Source of the DNA: Anastrepha obliqua | Lineage: Eukaryota > Arthropoda > Insecta > Diptera > Tephritidae | Reading direction: 5' to 3' | Assembly: GCF_027943255.1 (NCBI RefSeq) | Contig: NC_072893.1 | Location: forward strand, 9,734,001-9,798,000 | DNA length: 64,000 nt | Shown here: positions 42,741-54,262 of the stretch, piece after piece | Layout: every line of letters begins with the position of its first letter | How positions within the stretch are numbered: position 1 is the stretch's first letter | Program-made: the position numbers and the translations under genes | Notes under the pieces: model-generated | What the model was told of the DNA's origin: nothing | What the model saw: the letters and a program-made list of their open reading frames with translations, nothing else | Database searches by the model: none

Positions 42741-42749
42741 GAATTATTG

Positions 42750-44195
42750 ATTAATAATTAATTAACACACACAGAGCTGAGTAAACACTGTGTAACCAAA
42801 AGAGGCCCTAGACGGGCGAAACTATTATGCTGCGCGTTCATATGAAAGGACGGGAAGACTGGTTGCCTAACCGGTCACAAACGACTGCTTGCTTACATGA
42901 ACTTATTAAGTCTGCGTATACCTATTAAGACATCATGCTCGGAGTCAATGTCAGAGTGGGATGAGTGAGCAGTAGTGTAAAACTCCCTACTGGTTCTAAC
43001 TCTTTACGGAGGTATAGTAAAATAAGACTAGGGAGTAAACTTTTAAAAAAATATCGATTTAAAAAATGTATTACCAAATATATTTTAGAAATAAAACTCA
43101 TCTCCATAATTATTCACACGTCTTGCTCCATCCCCATTTAGTAGACACAAAAAAATAGATTCAAGAGCCGCTGTATAAATATTGCTTAACATTTTGTACT
43201 CGTATACTCACTTTTATCTTCGTTACGAGGACAATGTCATATTTTTCCAAAAGCCTTCGAAGTGTGTTGCATAAAAGTGAAAATGCAAATATATGGAAAG
43301 GGGCTTATGAAAGAAAAAGTGCACAAAATTCAGATTGTATGTGACGGAGTGAAAATGTATGCCAATCCTACCGACAAACTGGCACCGACAAGTGAGTCTG
43401 AGTTACTCACTTTTGTGGAGCTCAGTATGTCAGTGTAGATGGAGCTTATCAGTGCGGCACTTACCCGAGTTCTTCTGCCTATTGTAAAAATTTTACAAAC
43501 TTATAAAAGCATATATCTGTATGCTTCATATATGTGCAATATGCATGTGTACATATTTATATGCCTACGAATATGTGTGCGCTCACAGGCAAGCCATAGC
43601 TGTAGTGCTACGTGGCGTATGAGTGACATGTGCGGTGTACGTAGACTTGCGACTCAGCGGCTGAGCGGCTGAAACATGGAAGCTGTAGTGGTGTGCGCCG
43701 GCTTAGCAGAGAAACCAACTATACAAATGACGTTGATGTTCACACTTTGCTAAATGAAACTCCTCTCGCCATCATTGCTGACATTTTTATGTCACATCTG
43801 CGCGTAAACTTACTTTTGATGAAAAGAGTTTAGAAACTTTTTTGTAGCGCTATGAATATTTTGATTGTAAGAACTGACACAATTTCAATCATGTTACCGC
43901 GAATGGTATAGTAAAATAGAAACAAAGTTTAAGCTACTTAAAAAAAAAGTGAAATGTTTTGTTGGACTTGCGAATATTTGGGAATTAAAATGCAAAAAAT
44001 ATTGGGATTGCTTCGTATTTCTTATCACTTGCGAAGTGTTATGGCTCTTATTGAGAGAGAAAAGTATAGAGTTGGTTAAATTTAATTCGATAATGAATTA
44101 AATGCCTAAATAATTATTATTCCTTTTGAAATTTGCTTTTCTTCAATTTTACAAATTAATTGCTTCTTAGAAAAAAACATTTTTATCTATAAGTA
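42750..44195. other. non-coding, no assigned feature
   Basis: Mixed AT-rich and moderately GC sequence (42780-42930 and 43540-43740). No gene, inverted ends or copies elsewhere in the window noticed. Confidence 0.35.
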
Positions 44196-44199
44196 CATA

Positions 44200-45960
44200 A
44201 TTTAAGATATGGGCCTTTAGCACTGCGACCATATTGATCTATTGTGCACCCTATTCTGTCTATTGACTGTTAAGTATGCTTATGAATTGTACCAGCTCCT
44301 TCTGAGGGAGTGATTGAAGGTCTTCATCTGTAAGCATGAACAAGGATATCGTGGCTTTTTTTGTTATAGTATTTATATGTGATTCCCAAGTGAGTTTTTT
44401 ATCTAAGGTTAAACCTAGATACTTGACCTCTTCCTTTAGTTCTATCACTGTTTCATTTTTTTTTTTCAATATAGGAAACTCCAACTTTTTTCTTGTGATG
44501 GGGATAATTGTGGTTTTGTTAGGGTTGATCGACAGCCCCTCCTTTTTAGGCATTTTGCATTAAGTCTGTTAGTGTCCTTTCATGGTTGCCTTTTATTATA
44601 ACAGATATGTCATCTGCATAACCAATGGTTATAAATCCCTTATTGTTTAGGTGCTGCACCAAGTCATCAACTAGGAGCGACCAGAGCAGTGGAGAAAGAA
44701 CTCCTCCTTGCGGACATCCCTTTACTGTTGTGACGTTAAATTCAGCTTGGCCTAACGAGGCTTTAATAATCCTCTGATTAAGCATTTGGCTTATCCAATC
44801 TGTTAATATAGGGTTTGCACCTCTTTTCTCGAGTGCTGTTTGCATGGATTTGTAATTTCCGTTATCGAAGGCTCTCTCTATGTCCATAAAGTAACAGAGG
44901 GCTATTTCTTTTTGATTTAAAGCCTTTTCTATATTGACAACGAGTGTGTGCAGTGCTGTGACTGTGGATTTCCCTTTTTGGTAAGCAAATTGCAGCTTAT
45001 GAAGGGGTTTTTTGAAGATTACTTCTTCTCTTAGATGGTATTCAAGTAGTTTTTCCATTGTCTTTAACATGAACGACGATAGACTGATTGGTATGTAAGA
45101 TTTTGGAGAATCAGGGGGTTTGTTACCTCCCTTAGGAATAAATATTACCTTCACTTTCCTCCATATATTTGGAATGTATTCCAATATTAGACTAGCTCTG
45201 AAGATTTTCACCATGACTGGGATCAGTTCCACAGTGCCTTTGGATAGAAGTGCTGGGAATATTCCATCCGGGCCTGGTGATTTAAAGGGTTTAAAGGAGT
45301 TAATTGCCCACTCTACCCTTTCAAAATTTATGATTTTATTGACAAATGAGACCGTTGATCTCCGTTGATGGTGAGTTACCATGTCTAGACAATTGTCGAT
45401 TGATAGGTTATGACTTTTACAATCTGGGAAGTGAGTCTTTAGAAGAAGCTCTAGTGTTTCTAGGAATGTGTTGGTAATAGCTCGGTTTGGACCTTTTAGT
45501 GTGCCTATGGGACTTGAGTCACCTTTGGAGAGTGATTTTTGGATTCTAGCTGTTGCTGGAGTAACTTCTAGATCCTCGCAGAAGTTTTTCCAAGAGTTTC
45601 GTTTGGATTTCCTTTGTTCTTTGTTATAGTTAGTTAGGGATTTCCTATATTTGTCCCATTTATTTGTTTTCTTTGCAGTGTTGAATAGTTTCCTCGTTGC
45701 TTTCCGAAGTTTGTCAAGTTCGTTGTTCCACCAGGGAACCCTCTTCGTGGAGGATTTCATTTTTAGTGGACAACAGTCTTGGTATGAGGCTATAATTGAG
45801 TCAGTCATGTCTGTTACTGCCTTTTCTAGCTCCTCTGTTAATGTTATTTTGCTTACGCTGTTATTAAGCTTAGCTGAAAGACATTCATTGTATCTTTTCC
45901 AGTTTGCTGTTTTTGGGCTTCTGTAAAATGTGGAATACTTTACCATCCCATTTAAGTCGA
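44200..45960 (-). pseudogene. LOA-like ORF2 relic, long RT frame
   Basis: A 466-codon open stretch (44546-45946) begins in the linker after the endonuclease (KRYNECLSAKLNN, KRVPWWNNELDKLRKATRKL) and holds RT: FKPFKSPGPDGIFPALL, SYIPISLSSFMLKTMEKLLE, LCYFMDIERAFDNGNYKS, GCPQGGVLSPLLWSLLVDDL and IGYADDISVI. A small deletion plus frameshift near 44550 leads to EGLSINPNKTTII and VKYLGLTLDKKLTWESH. The text then jumps to LFMLTDEDLQSLPQKELVQF, the ORF end, so RNase H and the zinc motif are deleted. The endonuclease is 5'-truncated near 45950. Confidence 0.88.
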
Positions 45961-46189
45961 ATTATATACAAATAAGTTATATTTATAAAATAAACTAGGT
46001 ACCACCGGATTTCCGATCAGGGTTAAACCCATGAAACCCATCTTTTTTAGTTTACACAAAAACTGCATAAAATGTTTTACTCAGAGTATCGCTTTTGAGC
46101 ACGCAATCATATGACAAGGGAGATTAACCCTAAACTCTTTCCAAGAACAGTCTTTCTAGTATACGGAAAAATATGTGGAAACTGAAATC

Positions 46190-47230
46190 AATTATTTTAA
46201 ATTTTATTTAAAATTGAAAACTTTATTTGAGATATTTCGGATTGTACGATTTAGGTCAAATATGAACCGCTTCATTGCATAATTTGTTGCCATTTTAAGG
46301 ATAGCTTCGTAATGCCTCTCTCATAGAAGTTTTGGTACTCGAGTAATCGATTTTCACAATCTGCTCTTGATACTAAATTCTCATCACTCAGGAAGTTTTG
46401 CCATGAGAGCAGAAAGTGGATGCATCAAAACTTCCCAAGCAACCTCTCGGAGTCTTTGGCAAGTCGCTACAGGTATGTATGGCCTTGCGTCGTCTTTATG
46501 GAGCACAGCACATCATCTGATGACCGATTCCGGCCGTTTCTGGTCAACCACTAGCTTCAAAGGGTCCAATACTTGGCAACAGAGATCTGAGTTTATTTAT
46601 TGGCCATAAGGAAACAACTCATATTAAATGATTCTTTCAACTCCCACCAATCACATAGTAGAACCTTCCTGTCCGCTAGTCCTGTTTTAGTCACCGATTA
46701 AGCTGCTTCATCACGCCATGAGCACGATCGTTTTCGCACAATATTGTCATAGGTGATCCATTTCTCATCGCCAGCCACCATTCGTTTAAGAAATGGGTTG
46801 ATTTCATTTCGTTTGGCCAATGCTTGGCAGATGGAAATTCTACCCGTCATGTTTTTTATTATTAATTGCTGTGGCACCCAAACATCGAGTTTATTTTTGA
46901 ATCCAATTTTGCGCGAATGTTTTAAAACTATTTTATGGTCGATATTTAGTTTTTGGGCGATGCTGCAACTACTAATGTGACGATCAACTTCGATTATTTC
47001 TGTGATTTTATAAAAATTTTCGACGACGGGCCCGCCTGTGCGAGATGCATCTTTAACATGAGAGATCCCTGAATGAAATCAACGAAACTAAAATTGCATG
47101 TAATTTGATGTTGCAGTATCGGCATCATAAACACCATTCACAATTTCAGCAGCCCGGCTGCAGCCAAAGAAAAACTGTAAAATGTATCTAATTCTCTCTT
47201 TGTTGACTTTCATTTTTAACACCCTGTGAT
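46190..47230 (-). pseudogene. decayed cecropia-like mariner
   Basis: Minus strand, many frame breaks: MKVNKERIRYILQFFFG start near 47213, KDASRTGGPVVENFYKITEI, EVDRHISSCSIAQKLNIDHK, KNKLDVWVPQQLIIKNM, FLKRMVAGDEKWITYDNIVR, then KDDARPYIPVATCQRLREVA and WEVLMHP, and a C-terminus FYERGITKLSLKWQQIM near 46300. It is the same subfamily as 28101-29369 but far older; the block with the third catalytic Asp is lost (SALMAKLPE). No inverted ends found. Confidence 0.8.
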
Positions 47231-47439
47231 TCCCAACTGAATGGAACAAACAACAATCAGGAAAAGAATTATTTTAGTATGAAATGTCACCTTAACAACG
47301 AGCATAAATTTTAAATTGTTTGAGCGATACATTACGAGACATCGATCACTACAGTCATCTACAGTCATCTACCAAGAAAATAATGGATTCCTTTTTCACC
47401 AAACTAATAAACATATATATTATATATATTTCCCATAGT

Positions 47440-49120
47440 TCTTAGATGAAACATAGGGCCAATAAACAATATATAATTTCGTTTGTTTAGAGCTAGATGT
47501 TTAATTTGGCTCCTGGAATGGACTGCTCTGTCTGCCTCTGCTGCTACTTGTCGCCTCCATGTGTTGGCTGGTCTCCCGCACCTATGTCTTCCTTGGGGTC
47601 TCCAGTCTAGTGCTGTCCTTGCAATGTCGTTGCGTGTGGTTTGCGCAATGTGTGTCCGATCCATTTCCACTTGCGATGCATAATTTCTATGTGAACTGGT
47701 GTTTGCCCGGTAGCCGCCCAAATATCATCGTTGCCTATAATAACAGGCCAGAATATCCACATTATCTTTCAGAGGCAACGATTTGGGAAGGATTACAATG
47801 ATTGTGATTTGCTTGTTGTTAAGCTCCATGCTTCACATCCATACAGAACTACCGACTTCACGTTGGCATCATATATTTTCTATTTTGTATGCCTGGAGAT
47901 ATGGGTTGATCTCTATATCTTGTCTAGCATGGCAAATGCAACGCGTCGGTTATGTATGTCAGTTGTTGATTCGCCGTTTTTTGAAATTATGCTCCCAAGG
48001 TAACAAAATTCATCTACATCTTCAAGCGGCGTGTCGTCAATTTGAAGGGCTTGCCTTTTAGTGGTGCTAATCCGCATTACTTTGGTCTTTGCTATGTTCA
48101 TTTTTAGACCTGTTTGTGCTACTTCATGGCATGTCGCTTGTAGTTTAGCTGATGTATCTGAGTATTTGTGCGATAATAAGCAAATGTCGTCCGCATAGTC
48201 TAGGTCTTCAAGACGGTCGCAGAAACCACAGGAGATACCCCTGCTGACCTCGCCGCACACACTTGCCACATGGCTAGGTTGAACTTCGATACTACCGCTT
48301 AGAGCATTTTCGTATTTCACGCAGCATGAAGCGCCCGAGTACAATTCTTTTCTGATGGTGACACTTTTCTCAGGCACTCCTTTGCATTCAAGAGCTTTCC
48401 AGATTGCTTCGTGGTTGAAAGTGTCGAACGCTTTCTCGAAGTCGATGAAGCAAAGGTAAAGAGGCGAGCGCCACTCAACCGACTATTTCACGATCACTCC
48501 CAAGGAGTTTACATGATCGAGGCAAGAGCAATGGGGACGAAAGCCTGCTTATTCTTTGCGTAGTCCCTGATTCAATGAATTTAACCTTTTGTGAATTACG
48601 TGAGCTATCACTTTGTTCACCATACTTAGCAACGTGATTCCTTGCCAATGTTTGCACTCAGATAAGTTACTTTTCTTCGGGAGAAGGGTGATGCCCTCTT
48701 TTAACTCAGATGGTTCCAGATGTTTTTCAATAAAGGCAGAAGAACCCGAGCGCTTATCTTGGGGTCAGATTTTGGTAGTTCTGGTTTGATGTTATCGGAC
48801 CCGGGAGCCTTGCAGTTTTTAGAGACTTTACCGCATTTATCGATTAAGGAGCAAAGGGCCGCAGACAATGCTTTGCCAGAAAATGTTCTGATTTTTAATC
48901 CAAATTGGTGATGGAGTCATTTTTCAAATTTTTTGAAAGAAAAAAAAGCACAAACGATTCAGTGAGTCAAGAGTACAAAAGTACTTTCCAGTTAAAAGCC
49001 TCTTTCGCTTTCTTGATTTGTTTTACGCGGTATTTTGGGGCTGAGCCTTTTTTAATAAGGTGCGCTCGTTCCAATCGACACGAAGAACGCACTCTATACG
49101 ACTTCCTCATCATTTTCTTT
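47440..49120 (-). pseudogene. RTE-like ORF2 relic
   Basis: Minus strand with frameshifts: RSSCRLERAHLIKKGSAPKY near 49050, ITLLPKKSNLSECKHWQGIT near 48640, GFRPHCSCLDHVNSLGV, CFIDFEKAFDTFNHEAIWKA near 48430, LDYADDICLLSHKYSDTSAK (48200), GLKMNIAKTKVMRIST, DEFCYLGSIISKNGESTTDI, then VLYGCEAW, WKWIGHTLRKPHATT and the RRGRP-like tail near 47570. The RT active-site YADD is kept. A 154-codon part is open (47913-48377). The segment carrying the usual QGCILSP block is partly deleted. The family differs from the intact RTE at 32216. Confidence 0.8.
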
Positions 49121-49129
49121 TTGATTATT

Positions 49130-50540
49130 AGATTAAATGACACACTAAGTTTTTAATTTGCTTCAGATGCTTTTAAAAAAAGAGGACTAAACTGCTTTGA
49201 TACTCGAGAAGGAGTATTAAGTTGCACTTCTATCAGAAGAATTTGGTTGAAATCTGTCCACGTAGGCAGTTTGTAATGGATATATGAAAATTTTGTGCAA
49301 TTTTGTTCCATTTATGTAGGAATGCAGCTCTCAAGGTTTTAAACTTTTTGCTTAACCACTTGACGGTCGGATTTTTTTTCCACAGAAATGAAATGATAAA
49401 CATCAGATTTTTTTATTTTGTATTTAAAAAGTTTATATTTTTTAAAAATAAAAATAACAAATGACCAGTAGCGATGGGCAAGCACGATTCGTTGATGTAT
49501 TGTATGGAATACAAACGTATCAAAACCAGCGAGCGGCACTCGGGTTACTGCGTTAGTGTATCTCCATCGGACGCGAGCGCTGTTCGTTCAAAATCTTTAA
49601 ACGGTTAAAAATATTCACTTGATTTTGAAACGGCGGTATTAATAACCTCAAATAATGAACTTTGCTGGAACCAAATAAAGCCAAAATAGCTTGCACGAAC
49701 ATAAAAACACCAAAAATAAAAAGTAATTCCCCCCATATTTCCAAGTGCTTGTAAATGTGCCACAGAAGCTGTGGCTCTCCTTCAGCTATACTGTAAACAA
49801 ATATAAATACGTTAATTTGAATGACTATCTTGAATGAAGTTCATTAATACATACCCAAATACCTAACATATACACACACATAATAAACACGTACAAATTA
49901 TTAGCATGACTGCGAACTTGCCTCAGTTGGTCCGCAGTGGCGTATGAGTAACCACACCGCCTTAGCATGCACACAAAATACAAGCAAATTTTGGCTCAAC
50001 AAGTGTTTGCTGTCGTCAATTAATATTTATAGATGTAGTCTGTCTTTGTTGAGCTATTTTCATTAAGCTAAGCTATTCGCAGACAACACATAACCAAAAA
50101 TATGTGGGGTATTGTGCAGAGCCGAGACAAATATTTTTGAAATGCATATTTAACCCTGAAATTCACTTCGGTTTCTGTACCCAATGGACTTACGAGAAAA
50201 ACTTATTGTTTGTTGTAATAAGAAGTACTATAATTATTTATCTAATCCTCAACTAGCCTTTGAAATAATAATTTCTTATAGATAATTTAACAAACTTAGC
50301 AAACTTAAACTGGGGCATCACATTCCGAATATTAGTAAAAAAGTATTTAGGTAGGGAAAAATTATTATAAATTCAGTGAAATCGAGGTCTGCATGTGGCA
50401 TCTTCAGTATAGAAAGGCAGGGAAGTAGAAAACCCCCTTGAATGCATTCTGTCTAAAAGTTGCGGGCAATCGCAAAGTACCTGGATAATACAAAAAAAAA
50501 GTTCAAAACAATACTGACCATTCAATGACCGTCATGAATC
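49130..50540. other. non-coding, no assigned feature
   Basis: AT-rich sequence. CCAGTAGCGATGGGCAAGC near 49465 resembles a hAT terminal repeat, but no partner end was found. No genes. Confidence 0.35.
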
Positions 50541-50542
50541 GC

Positions 50543-51250
50543 TTAAGAGGTATGAGGTAGTCAGAATTTTCAAAAAATTTGATGTTTTTATTGCATTTTC
50601 TTAAAGTATAATATATTATCTTAAAAAAATTGAAGTAAAGCCGACAAATACTTTTCGAGTTATTCAACAAAGGGCACTCGGGCGCTCCGGAGCGTTAGCA
50701 AAACATTAAATGCGGTTTTCTCAAAACTATGTTTTTCGAACTGGTGACCACTGTAACTTGAAAACCGCTTGGTAGATTTCCATAAAATTTATAATGCTTT
50801 TGAAAAACATAAAAAAGCCGTGCCTGATCGAAGAATTTTTTTATTGAAAAATTGCTATTTTTTTTAAACAATTAATTGTCGGTTTCTTTCTCGAAAATCT
50901 GAAAAATATGTGTTTCGGCCGCCATATTGTTCCTTTTGAAAAAAAAACTTCGATCAGACATAATCTTATCTATTAATAAAACTAATTTCTCTTGTCCGAT
51001 TGGTTTTAGATGAATCTCCAAGGATTTGTGATGATCACCGCAAGGGACTTCTGGAGAAACGAGCTCCACACCAACAGCGATAACTTTTACAATTATTATT
51101 TTTTTTTTTTTGAAATTTTGCTAAAGTCAAGTCGAAGCATGATGTACTAATGCTATGTTTTTATTTTTGTAAAATAAAGCAACTGACAGGCAAAAAAAAT
51201 GATTGAAAATCATAGTTTTTTCGTGCCTCTGAATACCCCTAACCCCTTAA
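50543..51250 (+). mobile_element. TTAA family 2 MITE, complete copy
   Basis: TTAA at 50543-50546 and 51247-51250 bound 708 bp. Ends TTAAGAGGTATGAGGTAGTC and, inverted, TTAAGGGGTTAGGGGTATTC match at about 19 of 24 positions. No transposase ORF is present. The TTAA target suggests mobilisation by a piggyBac-type enzyme (inference). Copies: 51710-52380 inverted, 24925-27254 split, end fragment at 20161. Confidence 0.8.
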
Positions 51251-51289
51251 TGGCGTTAACGCTACCAAATTGTGGAAATTTACTTTGAA

Positions 51290-51650
51290 AAAAATAAATC
51301 TGTTTGCGAAGTTCATAGAAACACTGGTGGCATCATCGGTCTTTATTTCTTTTGAAATGAGGAAGAAGCTGCCGAGTATGCCGAGCGCTATCCAGCTATG
51401 CTGGCTAAAGTTTTGTTTCCAAAAATTAATCAGCTAAGCAACAACGACATTTGGTTCCAACGAGACGACGCTACTTACTATACAACGCGCTTAACTATCG
51501 ATTTATTGCAATATTCAAGCCACCATTGACGCCATACGGCCAGATTTATTGGACCAAGTAGTCTAGAATTTCACTGCACAAATCGACTATATAGCTCAAA
51601 GCCGCGGCGGACGTATGCCGAATATCATATTACATAAGTAAATCCCATGA
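51290..51650 (+). pseudogene. DDE transposase relic between TTAA copies
   Basis: Plus-strand reading FFENEEEAAEYAERYPAML, then KVLFPKINQLSNNDIWFQRD and DATYYTTRLTIDLLQ, then after a deletion IDAIRPDLLDQV and SRGGRMPNIILHK. It is the same transposase group as the relic inside 5270-5817 (QQDGAT, RGGHLPDVIFHY). The segment with the third catalytic residue is deleted. Confidence 0.65.
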
Positions 51651-51709
51651 AATTATATACAAGATTTTAATAAAAAATTTTATTCTAACATTTTTAGGTT
51701 CTCAAGCTC

Positions 51710-52380
51710 TCAAGGAGTTAGAGGTAATCAGAGGCACGAAAAGTAATGATTTTCAACAATTTTTGCTAGTCAATTGCTTTATTTTACAAAAATAAATACA
51801 CAGCATTAATCCTTCATGTTTCGCCTTGACTTTACCAAATTTCAAAAACAAAAAAATTAATAATTGTAAAAGTTATCGCTGTTCCTGTGGATCCCATTTC
51901 TCCAGGAGTCCCTTGCGGTGACAGGTCCGTGGAGACTCATATAAAATAAATTGGACAAGAGACGTTCGTTCTACTAAGTTTTTCATAATTAACAATACGG
52001 CGGTCTCAAGAAATATTTTTTTCAGATTTTCGAGGGAAAAATCAACAATTAATCCTTAAAAAAATCCAAAAAAATTCCTCGATCAGACACGAGTTTTTAT
52101 TATATGTTTTTCAAAACAAGTATAAATTTTATGAAATCTACCAAGCAGTTATTAATTTACAGTGATCACCACTTCAAAATATGTAGTTTTAAGAAAAACG
52201 CATTTAAAGCCTTGCGAACGATCAGGAGCGCTCGAGCGCCCTTTGATACTTCTTGAATAAATCGTAAAGTATTTGTTGGATTCACTTAAGCTTTTCACAC
52301 AATATTTTCAAGATATTATACTTTAAGAAAATGCAGAAACAAAAATCCAATTTTTGGAAAATTCTGGCTACCCTGGCTAT
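51710..52380 (-). mobile_element. TTAA family 2 MITE, inverted copy
   Basis: In reverse it follows the whole 50543-51250 copy: GGTAATCAGAGGCACGAAAA at its left, GTTATCGCTGTTCCTGTGGA, CGATCAGACACGAG, AGCGCTCGAGCGCCCTTTGA and AAAATTCTGGCTACCCTGGC at its right. The end motifs have decayed (TCAAGGAGTTAG), and there is no clear TTAA pair, so this is an older copy. Confidence 0.8.
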
Positions 52381-52415
52381 AAAGACCATATATAAGATTT
52401 ATAAAAAATCAACTA

Positions 52416-52783
52416 AAGGGTTTTTCAATTGGCGCGGGTCGACTTTGGCGCCCTGTGGCAGCTATTTTGTTTTGGTGACATCTGTCAAATCTTTTGTTTA
52501 TTATTCAGTTGTTTATGCCAAATCATCATGACAAGTTACACGATTGAACAGCACGTTCAAATGATAAAACTTTATTATCAAAATGAGTGTTCATTAACGC
52601 AAACGTTGCGCGCTTTGCGCCCATTTTTCGGTAGACGTGGTGGCCCTTCCAATTTCTTATGGCCCATATTGAACCATAAGGACCTAGACGACATGTGGTT
52701 CCAGCAGGACGGCGCTACGTGCCACACAGCAAACGCCATTTTATTCCATTTCAACATCTACACGCCCTTATTGAAAAACCCTT
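52416..52783 (+). mobile_element. 368-bp TA-flanked MITE with transposase start
   Basis: TA at 52414-52415 and 52784-52785; ends AAGGGTTTTTCAATTGGCGC and, inverted, AAGGGTTTTTCAATAAGGGC. Internally MTSYTIEQHVQMIKLYYQNE followed by CSLTQTLRALRPFFGR (transposase N-terminus) is joined directly to DMWFQQDGATCHTANAI (second catalytic block) before the right end. This is an internally deleted derivative of an autonomous element of the group seen at 5270 and 51290. Confidence 0.88.
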
Positions 52784-52785
52784 TA

Positions 52786-53207
52786 ATTTCTTAAACTTTC
52801 CACTCAACCGCATTTAAACTTTTAGACTGAATTTTCCAACTTTTAACTGAATTTAAACAAAAAATTTGTGGTCCCGCGAATTCTAGTACAATAAAGTGCA
52901 AGTTTGAAGTCGTTCAAATTTCTCTATGATTTTTGATCCTTTTTCCCCTCACGAATTTCTCCACATAAAACAAAATTTCGTGCATTCTTACATAAATACA
53001 CAAGACTGCTAGTAAAAAAAGAATTTTAAAAATCAAAGAGCTAACAAACTTCCATTTGATTACACTCAAAGGGCTTAAACCAACGTACTGGAATTTTTCT
53101 AAAAATTCTAATTAAAACGTTTGAAGTTTTAGTGAACAATTTTCAGATTTTTATGAAAAAAAAATTACAGAGAAATTCGTCACAAAGTAAATATCATATG
53201 AAAAAAA
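52786..53207. other. non-coding, no assigned feature
   Basis: AT-rich, no recognised signal. Confidence 0.35.
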
Positions 53208-54052
53208 CTGGCGCAAAATTAATCACCCTATCGGAAGATTATTCTTTTGGGGACGGAGCCGTATGACGGGCGAGCGACGCTTAAGACGAGAGATATTTGA
53301 GTGCGCAGTAAAGAAAATGAATACGTTGAACGTTATAAAAACTAAGGTTTTCTTTAACACAAGAAAACTTTTTCCTAAAATCAAAAAATAATTATAAACA
53401 AACTGCTATCACTGCTAATGTTGAACTGCCTGAGTACCTGATACCTTATTGCATGGGTTTCACTTCCACTTGACGAAGTAATGCCGTCATCTTCAGACTT
53501 ATCAGATTCAAAGTAATATTCGTCAGAACTGTCACTATCTAACGTATCATCTCTCGATCGCTTAGCCTTGTGCGTAGAATAAAATATACAAAAAGCCTGC
53601 TGGTTCCTCTGGCATTCAGACTGAGGAACTGAATTAAAGAACTGAAATTCATTCTGACTCTACCGTCGCCTCACATCGTAAGTTTACATTATAAGGCAGA
53701 TAAGACTTAATCGCTAATGGACCCTAATGTTTTTGAATGAAAACGTGACTCTTTTACTGTACCTATGCGTATATTATCGCTCAGAACGACAAACTTCGCA
53801 AGCCGTGCAGCTACGAACTAATTTGGGCAGCCATATGCTGACACGCGTCTGGAACGGTCCCCAAAGGGTGAATAACTTTTGCAAATGTTATCGTACTTTA
53901 ATCACATTTGACACTTGACAGCTGCAGTGTACAAACAGACAAGCAATGGAGTGCGTAAAGCCGAAAATAAAGATTTCCATCACTCAAAGTAATTTATTTT
54001 TATTCAGTAAAACGGTTATTCAAAATCAAAATTCGGTGATTAATTTTGCGCC
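53208..54052. mobile_element. 845-bp inverted-repeat element
   Basis: TGGCGCAAAATTAATCACC at 53208-53226 is inverted at about 54034-54052 (GGTGATTAATTTTGCGCCA), a perfect 19-bp pair. On the minus strand at about 53440-53590 an acidic stretch reads STHKAKRSRDDTLDSDSSDE then YYFESDKSEDDGITSSSGSE, reminiscent of acidic N-terminal tails of some DNA transposases, without a start or long frame. The right 180 bp recur at 7356-7460 and 54081-54262. Superfamily unknown. Confidence 0.65.
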
Positions 54053-54080
54053 ACCTTGTATATTGACCTGAGAGTCTCGC

Positions 54081-54262
54081 ATACTTTTGAGAGAACGGAA
54101 ATGATGAAGTGCGCTGCAATTTGAAAGATTAGTTGAGCAAATGATTGCTGAATTTCAAAATAAAGATTTCAAACACTCAAACCTTTTTTTATTGTATATT
54201 ATTTAGTAAAAAAGTTATTAAAAAACGAATTTATGATTACTTTTTTAACCACCTATTATAGG
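54081..54262 (+). repeat. second, diverged right end of the 53208 family
   Basis: Shares AAAATAAAGATTTC, CACTCAAA, TAGTAAAA and AAGTTATTNAAAAACGAATTT-type text with 53935-54040 in the same orientation and order, so it looks like a diverged or older copy end adjacent to the main element. Confidence 0.45.

Noticed and set aside
49460..49485. hAT terminal repeat (CAGTAGCGATGGGCAAGC)
   Set aside because: Only one end was found, no 8-bp duplication and no transposase text nearby; too little to call.
53440..53600. Host acidic protein exon on the minus strand
   Set aside because: No start, splice context or length, and it lies within inverted repeats; treated as part of the element.
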